From Nissolia schottii (taxonomy: Eukaryota > Streptophyta > Magnoliopsida > Fabales > Fabaceae), in assembly GCA_003254905.1 (NCBI GenBank), contig QANU01011901.1:148680-212679 (forward strand): DNA of 64,000 bases. The letters run 5' to 3'. The position numbers and the translations under genes were made by a program. This document shows positions 49,970 to 61,600 of this stretch, in pieces; position 1 is the stretch's first letter, and each line of letters opens with the position of its first letter. Under the pieces are notes generated by a model, which saw only the letters and a list, made by a program, of their open reading frames with translations, did no database searches and had not been told where the DNA came from.

Positions 49970-52608
49970 CGGCGCAACCCAAGCAAACTATCCTTTATCC
50001 CCATCGGGTGCGCTCGTTAGGGAAGCCGATTTGCAGTGGTGATCGAGCTTGAAGTCTTTGTGCTGCACACTTGGTGATGCTCTGTTTCCGTAGCTATGGA
50101 TGGAGACTGATTTGTGACCGTTGGAGCATCTTAGTTTTGGTTTACTATTCTATTTTTGTTTTTTTCCTTGAATTGGGCCATTGCGAGCCCAAACCTTTGC
50201 TGAGACTATAATTTCTAAAGGAGCCCAAGTGATATCATTACAGTCTCATACATGATATAAATAACAACAAAATTAATGGTGAAATATCACATTTGACAAC
50301 GCATAACAAAAAATCAAATTGAGAGAGGGTCTTACTCTGGTACCCCATCAAAATTCAAGAATATCGACATCTTATGATTATCGACGGCTAAGAATCAGTC
50401 ATGAATTCCATTAACTATAACCACTTATTATTTTAAAATTGAAAGTAAATCATAACTATTGAAATACAAAAATGTACCAATGCCCTTGTAAAAAATTGGG
50501 TACCGAAAGAAGAACCATGGAGAAAATAAATTTTCAAATACTTTCATTTCTTATTTCATTCAATGCAAAGGGTTGGATTTATAGAGATACACACATTCTA
50601 TAATTTTCACCTCACATCTCACTCCCTTGTTAGCTCTCATAAATATTTCTATATATATTTCTTCTTAATACCCCTAATATTCCTTCCATAAGAGAAACCT
50701 CCCAAATAACTTAGATCATATCCAACGATAAAACTCAACTTTAGTCTCATTTTAGACTTCATTGTATGTAATATCAACATTTTGTGGACAAGTGTACCAT
50801 AAAAGTAAAATTGTCAACAAATTAAGACTTTTCGCTCCAATCAAATGTACTAACTTTGGTTCCAAATTTGAACTACAATAAATAATTACATTGCAAAGAG
50901 AAAGGGGAAAAAATGTGATCAAGGCCTTGTTTCCCATGGTATATCATGTGTCAATTAGATATGGGGTATTCAAGAAGTGTTCTTAGTCCCAATTTAGAGA
51001 GACAAACCATTTTTTCTCTTTGTCCCACTTTTGCCCTGGTGATAAAATTAAAAAGTGTGACTCACATAAAAGAGAAATTGAGACTTAAAAAATCTCCATT
51101 AGACACTTAATTAGTGGCAAGCAAATAAGAGCAACAAGAGGAGAAAATATGGGTAAAGATATACAATTGTAATAGAAAATTGAAGCAAAATTAAGTCAAT
51201 TTTTGTTTGGAAGGTAAAAAAAGTACAGAGAGTACCAAGAGTGTATAACATTAATATTTGTATTTCTGCAAATCAAACTATAATTAGTTAAATGAGCACT
51301 CAAAAGTCAAAATGAATAAGTTGAAAAATGTGAATTACAACATTATTTCTAAAAAGGGTTTAATCATTAATAACCATAAAAGTATTAAAATAAATATAAA
51401 TACCCTCTTTGTTGATACTTCAGTTTAGAATAACCTTTTGTTCTACAGTATTTAACTATTTACAATTATCCTTTCCTGATTTTATGAATTGTTCTTGGCA
51501 AAGTAATCCATAAACCTACCTTTACAAAAGCACGAAAGGCTCCCCCCCGTCATGTTACAAGTTCAAATTGACGCTCATAGCCTATCATTGCTTTTAGCAT
51601 CTTCTGCAGGCCACTTTCTTATTGTGACACAATAAAATGAAAAAAAGGGGGGGGGGTTCAGGAGCACTACATCAATATCAATATTAGTAGATCACATGCT
51701 AAAATTAGAAAAATAGAGTTACTACTATCTTAGTTTTCATCATCATCTTTACAATAAATAAAAAAAAATTATCTCCTGTCGTGTCTAATTTTTTTTAAAT
51801 CTTGTACATGCATTTTTTTTTTACACATTTCAACTTTTTTCAATTTTTAACCCCTTCCCCACCTTTGTTACAGCTTTTTTTAAGCATTTTTTGTTTCTCT
51901 TCTTCAACAATTTCATCATAACCTGTTAATATTCATTGATCATAGTTAATACAAGAATTTTGCTAACAAGTATTCTAAGAATATTTGACATTTGTTGAGA
52001 AAATATGTATAGTAATTTTTTATTGAAAATGTGAAAGTTATATGATTTTATAATAATATTGATTACTTAAACATCTTAAAACTTCCTATTTTAGATTTAT
52101 TAACTAATGCACTTAGAATATTAATTAACAAAATCCTTAATATAATATTTGACACACACAAAATGTCTATCAAAATCCGTTAATCATTAAAGTGTCCGTT
52201 GCTTTCATCCAATAGTTCATTAAGTTTATCTGTGCGGTAATCAATGATCACTGTCAACCTCTCTATTTACCACAATACTATAAACTTGTTAATTTCCCTT
52301 TAACAACGTTGGCAAGTGATAACAAAGTAGGTTTGGTAATCAACTAATCATGGCTCCAAAAGAGGTTTGAAATTTAAAACCTGGTCAGGGTGGGGTCAAC
52401 TTTAGCAAATAACAAACGATTCAAGGGCACAACAGCAAATTCATCAAAGTCGAATTTGAAATTCAGGCGGCCTTCTCCTTCTGCATCGTGACTTCAATGG
52501 CCCATCCCCTTCTCTTCTTCTGACACACAGAGAGTCTTCAAGTCTTCAAATCTCCACGAAACTATTCCAAAGCCTACCTCACTGAAAAAATAAACTAAAA
52601 ATCACACA
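49970..52608. other. AT-rich spacer upstream of the kinesin gene
   Basis: No gene is supported. The first ~200 bases look like the right part of the repeat split by the solo LTR. The rest is AT-rich with no ORF of interest. The last ~170 bases before 52609 are the presumed promoter and 5' UTR of the kinesin and contain one GGCCCA motif near 52499. Confidence 0.5.
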
Positions 52609-55600
52609 ATGCTCAAAGAAACCTCAAGTTCTCCCCGAAGCTTCCATCGAAGGAACCCTCCGAACGAACCAAACGAGAACGAATTCGAGTCCTCGCAGAT
52701 CCCAATCAACTATCCACCACCTCGAACCCCTCTGAATTCCATCCCTGACCCTTCTCAGTGCCAGAAGGAAGCTCAGGAGCCCGACGCTGATTCTCTCTTC
52801 AAGTCCGAACCTGTTCGCTCGGCTCGGTACTCCTCCGACAGGTTCGGGAACGGGAGCCTCGGTCCCAGCTCCGGGACTCCCAGGGTTTCGGGCCGGGTCG
52901 GGAAGTCGAATTCGGAGCCGAACTCGGCTCAGACCACGCTGGCTCGTAATGGTACGAGCTCGAGGGTTTCGCTCGGTGGTGGAGCTGGGACCAGGGGAAG
53001 AGGAGTGAGTTCGTGCGCGTTGACAAAAGCGATGACGGTTGCGAACAGTACCGAGTTGTGTGCCGAAGTGCCGCAGTTTGAGCTTGAAGATAATCCTTCT
53101 TTCTGGACGGATCATAGTGTGCAGGTAGATTTTGTTTCTGTGAGATTGGATTCTGTTGTAGTTGTTGTTGTTCAGTTGAAGGTTTCGTTTGTGTGCGTGT
53201 GTTAAGTTAGGGATTTTGTTGTTGCGTTTTTTCAGGTGCTGATAAGGATTCGGCCGTTGAGTGCTTTGGAGAAGCTTTCGCAAGGACATGGCAGGTGCTT
53301 GAGGCAGGAAAGTGCGCAAACTTTGGTATGGCTTGGTCATCCTGAGACTCGTTTCACTTTTGATCATGTAGGGTGTGAGACCTTATCCCAGGTAAGGCTT
53401 CACTTTAATGCTATTTTTGTTCTTTCTGGTTTGTTAGGTGTATACTGGTGCAAATTACAGTGTTAAGCGTTAAACTCTGCATGGACAGAATCTGTTCTTC
53501 TTTTGTGTAACTTGTCTTGAAAATTGTGTGGTTCCGGTTTTTGTTGGTTTTAGTAACAAGAACTCTATCAAGTCAAAGAATGGTTTTAATGTACTTAGCT
53601 CAAGTCTTCTGTGATTGTGGTTCATGAGTTCTGGGCGAAACATTGAAACTTGTTTTTAGTCTTAAAATAGAAGCTTTGGTAAAGGGGTAAATTGAAAAGT
53701 TTTACTACAAATGCTTATTGGGGTGAATTGGTGCAGGAAAACCTGTTCAGAGTTGCAGGAGTGCCCATGGTGGAGAATTGCTTGTCTGGTTACAACAGTT
53801 GTATGTTTGCTTATGGTCAGGTATGACTGGTGGGGTGATGGGGGCTTCTTGCTTTGTTGGTTGCCACAAGCTGTTATATATTTCTGTGATTGCTGCTGAA
53901 GTTGTGTCTGATTTCTGCAGACAGGTAGTGGCAAGACATATACCATGATGGGTGAGATTAAAGAAAGAGAAGGACACCTTACTGACGATAGCGGGATAAC
54001 ACCCAGAGTTTTTGACTATTTATTTATGAGAATTAAAGCGGTATGATGATTAGAATGCCTGTATTTCCATATGAGTAGATTGATCTAGTCAGTTTTGCAT
54101 GGTTTCCCAGATTCGTAGTTTATCATTGAAATTCTCAAGGGAAATCTATTATGTAGGAAGAAGAGAGCAAGACGGAATATAAGCTGAAATATAGTTGCAA
54201 ATGCTCCTTCCTGGAGATTTACAATGAGCAAATAACAGATCTTTTGGAGCCTTCGGCAACAAATCTGCAAGTAATCCACAATTTCATGTATACAATTTGT
54301 TTCAAACTGTATTGATTCTTCAGTAACAGATTTTTTTATAACTCAATATTCTCTTTGTAGCTCAGAGAAGATTTGAAGAAGGGCGTATACGTTGAAAATC
54401 TTACTGAACATAGTGTGGAAACTGTTAATGGTGTTCTCAGGCTCTTATTACAGGTGAGGCGTTGTGGTAATGTGGTCAAATATGTTTGAAATCAGAGTTT
54501 AGCTTAATATTTACCTACATATTACATTGATGCTTGATCATGTTTGGCATGCTCTTATTCTCCTACACAATTATGCAGGGCACTGCCAATAGAAAGGTGG
54601 CTTCAACTCATATGAATTGTGAGAGCAGTAGGTCTCACAGTGTTTTCACTTGCATTATTGAAAGCAGATGGGAGAAAGATTCGATGGCTCACTTTAGGTT
54701 TGCACGGTTAAATTTAGTTGATCTGGCTGGTTCTGAAAGGTAACTACAAATTTTATGATCACAATCTTCTTCATATAGCTTTGCTATTTCTTTCTCTAAA
54801 GCTGGTTTACCTTGCACATTAATATAGGCAGAAAAGCTCTGGAGCAGACAATGAGCGTTTGAAAGAAGCAGCAAATATAAATAAATCCTTGTCAACTCTT
54901 GGGTAACTATACTGACGACCATCTTATCAATTTATTTGCTGTTGATATTATTGCGATTTAATATTAATGAATTAATGAATACAAATAGAACAGTAGTTAT
55001 GGTCACATGACTGAACTTTATTATTATTATTACTATTATTACTACTACTACTACTATGACTATTACTACTGCTGCTGCTGCTACTACTACATTCCTTATT
55101 TTTGGGATAGAATTATTATTATTTGGTGATATTATGTTCAAATGACCTACCTGTATTATTTTGTTTTTACGTGTGATTAGGTTGGTCATAATGACTTTGG
55201 TGGATTTGGCACATGGTAAACCAAGGCATGTCCCCTACAGAGATTCAAGGCTTACATTTCTTCTTCAGGTTAGATACATGAACCTATAAAATATGGTCGC
55301 TTGGTAACGGTACCTGCAATCTAGTACATTGTTCTCTTTAAATGATTGTACTCTACAAAACTTTATATGCAGGATTCTTTAGGTGGAAACTCAAAAACAA
55401 TGATAATTGCAAATGTCAGCCCATCCATTTGGTTTGTTTTGTGTAAACTTGCTGCTTGAAATTAATTGATGGTCTTCGTCATATCTTTTGTTTTGTGATA
55501 TCCTTAATATTGGTTTTGCTTCCCATGTAGCTCTGCTAATGAGACGCTAAGCACTCTGAAGTTTGCCCAGCGAGCCAAGCTTATTCAAAACAATGTACTT

Positions 55601-58600
55601 GCCTATTTAAATGCTTGCATCCCTCTTTTATGTTTTTCAACTATGATATTTTCACACCATGTTGTACGCATATACCTGCTTAATGTGGTATAGATTTTGG
55701 ATGGATGTAGACCTAAATGCATGCTTTGTAATTTTTGTGTGTGTGTGTGTATTCATGGAGAGATGAAATATGGATTAATTGATTTTCTTCCCCTCGCATG
55801 AAAAAGGCAAAAGTGAATGAAGATGCATCTGGGGACATAAATGCACTTCAGTGGCAAATTCAGCAGTTGAAGGTATTTCATTGAGAGTTTCAAAATTTTG
55901 GGAGGTTATTTTACAGTTATACGCTTATACTACATGATAGAGTTGTGACATATAATGAACTTGAACAGGGTCAACTGTCATTTCTGATGAAAACTAAAAA
56001 TTACCCAACTTCGGAATCAAATTTGGAGCCAAATTGTGAAAGCTGTAGGTCTAGTGAAGGGTCAGAAGAATATGATCCTTTGGGACAAAGAGTAACAGCT
56101 GGTCACAAGATGTGTCTTTCAAACAAAGAGGTATATTTCATGGCAATTATTGTGCTTCTCCTGTATTTATGGGTTGTATCGTAGTGTCAAGGTTCCATTA
56201 ATAATCATAGTAAGTGTCACGGAAAGTTAGAGCTGTTATATCTGGCAGATTAAATCCATGAAAGCTGCTTTCATTGGAGCCCTGAGGAGAGAAAAAATGG
56301 CTGAGGCTACAATCCAGAATTTAAAGGCTGAAATTGAATGTATGAACTGCTTGGTATGTATGGTTTTGACTTTTGGCAGAAAATTTAGTTAGATGATTTC
56401 TTCCTTTTTGGTTTTTAAGCCTTGCACTTATTTCTATATATTAAACATCTATACCCAAAAATATTTAAAATTTCTGGTTAGCAGAATAAGCAACGATAGT
56501 TTTAATATCAGCATGAAAATACTCATAAGCCTTTCTCTGCAGGTCCAACAAAAGGAAGAGGACACTCAGCGTACTTTAATTATGCTGAGGCATTGTGAGG
56601 AGAAGAATAAACAACTTACATTACTGGTAGATGGTAAACTGTCAGCTGAGAAATATCTCATTGAGCAAAACAGGGCTTTACAGGAGGAGATCCAGTTGCT
56701 TCAAGCGAGTATTGATAAAAATTTAGAATCAGCCAGACTTGTTTTGGAAAATGACAGACTTCTGCAACAACTGCAACAGTAAGTTGTATGGACAATTAAT
56801 ATACCTCAGTGCCATTCTCTTCTTGGATGCTAGTGGCTCACTTTGCGTCAGTTCTTTGTTACCAGATTCCAAAGCTTCTATGAGCATGGAGAGAGGGAAA
56901 GCTTGGAGAGTGAACTTTCTGACTTGCGTGATCATGTCTGGCTAGATCCCTGAATTTGTCCTACCCTCCCCTAAAAGATAAAACTCAACTTTATGTTGTT
57001 CAAATTATGGATGTTTGCTATTTTGTTTTTCATGTGCAGTTCCTTATGACACATCAAGATAAATTTAAATTCTCCATGAAAAATGAAAATCAGGTCAACT
57101 TCTTTTGTTACTTGTGCAATATTAGTTCTGCTAGCTGGGATTTCCTGTTTTCATGGTGTGCTCTTGGATATTTCAGGACACTGATACTGAACCAGAGGTA
57201 GAAGGTTGCCAGAATATGAATTCCAAATTGCTTAGGTAGACCTTTGTCTTCTAATCGCTTATATTTGTATTAATTTCATTCATGTGAAACCTAATATTCT
57301 GTTCTCTACGGGGCTTCTTCTCAGCAGATTGCATTAGCATGCTTAAGTGCTGACAAATAACTAAGCATGCTTAACAGAACAAAGTTTCTAAGCATGTTTA
57401 AGCTGCAGCTTTGATGCTAAATTATTGATTTTGTTTCTTATTTTAAGTTATTAATGTTAAATATTTTGTGAAGTAGAACAACGCACTTATTGTGAAGAAC
57501 GCAGTACTGTTTGCATTTCTAGATCATAATTTTGTTTCTTTATTTTCATCTATTATTGATATTATGGCCAGTGGTGATATTATTATACCGTGGGCCAAAA
57601 TGCTACTTTTCACTAGAATGCTGACAAAATTTCCTCATTTCTTTCTTCTTTAATATTTATGCTGCAGAGAAGTAGACAAATTACAAACCAAACTTGGAAA
57701 GTATTTGAACTGCAATCAAGTTAAGTCTGATTCTGTAAGGATCTTACGCAATAATGGCAATTCCTGTCAACATATTGCTGAACATTGTTCAGTCATATTT
57801 AATCACCTTCCTTCCTTGCAGGTTCTGAATTTTTCATTTGAGCTTCCTGATGAACATTTGAGGACAGATAAATGTCCATTGGTGAGATCAATGTTTAGCT
57901 TATAATATGTTTAGCTTGTTTTGCTTATAGCAGTGTGTTACATACCCGGCAGCTGAAGCTGAGTCAGTTGGGCAGGCTAACCAAAAAGGAAAGAAAATAA
58001 TTCCCTTCCCATATCATTATTCTAGGAGGCACAAGAAAGGAAGGAGCAAAATATAAGGAAGCAATAACTGATTTGTTGCAGCAACAAATCAGGAATTGAG
58101 AGAGTTATTAGAGGAAAGAATAATCAATAATAAATTATTTGGAGACAAATAAGGAATGGAGGATTTTTCGGAGAAAATAAAGCAAATCCCTTGATTCACT
58201 CCTATTGAGAATTATAAGTGAGATCATGGGGGGAAGGAGAGAAGGCATTCAGGACTTGAGTGGTTAGGAGGACCAAGGGATCCTTAATTCCCAGAATATT
58301 TTCCTATTTTCTGTCATTAATTTCCATCCTTTAACCACCACTGTTATGTTCTGAATTGAAATTCCCCATTGGAATTTCAGCATAATTAATAAACACTGAG
58401 ATATTGCAGCAAATCCTTTTTTTCTCTCGGTACCAGTGTAACAACTGGTATCAGAGCACCGATCTTAGGAGGTCTGTGCATGGTTTCCACGCGGTCCGCT
58501 ATGGAGTCCAGGTTTGAAGCCATAGAGAAGCGGATAGAAGAGATAAGCGCCGCTCAAAACCAAGCATTTGAGCTCTTTTCTGCCAATCTGCCGAGGCAAG

Positions 58601-61600
58601 TCAGAGAAATGTTACCACCACAACAACCAGGAAGCAACAACGGAGAGGGACCCAAGGGTGAGGGAGAGGATTCAGGAGGCAGAGAAGATAGAAATGAAGG
58701 TGACCCTGAGCAGCGGAGGTTTGAGGCCAACAAGAAACTGGACATACCAGTCTTTTCGGGCGATGAGGCGTGTGAATGGTTGGTAAAAATAGAGAGGTAC
58801 TTTTGGGTTACCTAGGCGTCTCAAGCGGACAAGATGGATATTGCCACTCTAGCCTTAGAGGGAGAAGCATTGACATGGATGGAATGGTGGGAGGAACATA
58901 CGCCGTTCCCAAATTGGAGACGGGTCAGAGAAGATTTGCTAAAACGGTTCCAACCCGGGGCTGCTCTCAATCCCATGGCTCCATTGTTAGAGGTGAAACA
59001 GAGAGAGGACGTGGCACAATATAGGCAGGAGTTCGAGGCAGCAGTAGAACGCAGAGAAATCTGGGGGCAAAGGCTCTTATGTGCATTTTTGCAAACAGTT
59101 TAAAACGGGAGATTCAAGCAGAGTTGGAGGTAACAAAGTTTGATAATCTGCCGGTTTTAATGGACAGAGCTATGGCCATAGAATGGGGGAACCAAGCATG
59201 GAGGGTGACGTGAGTTAATCCAACCAACAGGAGAATAAAGGGGATACCAAGAAGCAGCGTGGCAGGGGGGCTGTTCCGATGGGGGCTGTGTTTTCCCGAA
59301 ATGTAGGTTTCAGCAGGACAGGTCAGTTTGATAATAAAGGCGAAATGTAGGTTTCAGCAGGACAGGTCAGTTTGATAATCCAGGGGAGACAGGTTCCAAC
59401 ATAAGTCGAAATTTTTCGGGCACTCAAACAGGTAGCAATTCGAATGTAAACAGGGGAAGCGGTGCAGCCCAGTCTGCCACCAGCAGGAATAGCGGCACAA
59501 GGCGTCTTTCCAATGAAGAATGGGCTGAAAGGCAAAGGAAGGGGTTATGTTTCCGCTGTGGGGAGAAGTGGGGACCCGAGCATAAGTGCACCATGAGGCA
59601 CTATCAAATTATACTCCTTGGAGAAGATGAACGGGTGGAAGTGGACGGTGAGATTTCAACCCACCCGGAAGAGCAGGAAGAAGGCAGAGAAGGGGAGGAG
59701 TTACAACTGTCTTCATATAGTTATTGGGGACTCACTTCCCACAAAACCTTTAGGTTCAAGGGGAGATTCAAAGGAAAACGGTGGTCATCCTCATTGACCC
59801 TAGTGCATCAGCAAACTTCATTGCTACTGAGGTGGTTAAGAGGCTGGCATTACCGGTGAAGAGGATCAAAGAATTTCAAGTCAAGGTGGGGAACGGTGCC
59901 ATAGAGAAGGGGTATGAGGGCTGTGAAGGAGTTCTAATGAATGTTCGAGGGGTCCAAATAATTCAAAAAAAAATTTGTGATGAAGTTAGGGTTTTCGGAG
60001 GTAGTGCTGGGAGCGGGATGGTTGGCGAGTTTGGGGAAATTTGTGGGAGATTATGGCGAGTTGACATTGAGTTGGCAGCACAATGGTGAGGAAAGGAAAC
60101 TTAAAGCTGATCCTTCTTTGAGCCGGAGTCGAGCTTCGTGGAAGAACACGTTACATGCCTTGAAGAATAGAGAAGGTTATGTCATAACATCCATGGCAGT
60201 AACCACGGAAGTGCAAGAGGAGGAAGAGCTGTCACCAGAAACAGTCCAGTTCCTACAACAGTTTGAGGATTTGTTCCAAATGCCAATGGGACTACCACCC
60301 AAAAGCGAATAGGACCACGCCATAATGCTGAAGGAAGGATCAGAAATTCCCCATATTCGACCCTATCGATATCCTCACTACCAGAAAACAGAGATTGAGA
60401 AGATTGTCGAAGAGATGCTGAATTCTGGTATCATACGTCCAAGCACCAGTCCATTTTCGAGCCTAGTAATCCTCGTAAAAAAGAAAGATGGAGGATGGCG
60501 GTTTTGTGTGGATTATCGAGCCCTAAATAAAGAGACCATACCAGACAATTGATGAGTTGTTGGATGAATTAAGGAATGCAAGAATATTCTCTAAGCTGGA
60601 CCTCAAGTCGGGTTATCATCAAATACGGATGAGAGAAGAGGACATCCACAAACAGCTTTCCGTACTCATGAAGGGCACTACGAGTTCCTGGTAATGCCTT
60701 TCGGTCTCACTAATGCCCCCTCCACTTTTCAAGCTCTTATGAATCGGTCATTGAGGCCATTCTTGAGGAAGTTCGTTTTGGTTGTCTTCAGCGACATTCT
60801 GGTTTATAGTTGGGATTTATCAGAACACTGGAGACATTTGCAGCAAGTTTTCGAGGTAATTCGACGCAATCAGTTATATCTCAACAAAAAGAAATGCAAA
60901 TTCACCGAAGAACGTATTGAATACTTGGGTCAGATTATATCCAAGGAAGGAGTGGCAGCGGATACCAAGAAAATTCAAGATATGGTTGAATAGCCACGCC
61001 CTAAGGACCTCAAAGGGTTGAGAGGGTTCCTTGGCTTAACAGGGTATTATCGGCGTTTTGTGCAAAACTATGGAAAAATAGCTTGGCCCCTAACCCAACT
61101 TTTGAAGAAGGATCAATTCAAGTGGAGTCATGAGACGCAAACAGTGTTTGATGCGCTTAAGACTGCCATGGTAACCGTTCCTGTACTCGCTGTTCCATCT
61201 TTTTCCAAACCCTTTGCTATAGAAACAGATGCCTCAGGTAAGGGAATAGGGGCAGTCTTATTACAAGAAGGCCGACCGGTAGCATACATGAGCTAGAAGC
61301 TATCTGAAAGAGCTCAAGCCGAATCGGTTTATGAGAGAGAACTAATGGCTATGGTATTAGCCATTTAGAAATGGAGGCATTACCTTTTGGGTCAACGATT
61401 CACGGTTTATACAGACCAAAAGAGCCTTATGTTCCTTCTTGATCAAAGGATTGGAGGCGAGGAACAACAAAAGTGGATGACCAAGCTGCTGGGGTATGAT
61501 TTCGAAATTAATTACTAGGCTGGGAGAGAGAATCGAGTAGCAGATGCACTTTCCTGAAAATTCCAATTTTCTGCCATTTCCATGGTCTCAGCCGCTGAAT

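Noticed and set aside
52624..53367. 247-codon minus-strand frame opposite kinesin exons 1-2
   Set aside because: It spans an intron of the plus-strand gene, has no motifs, and the plus-strand frame has clear kinesin homology and splice sites.
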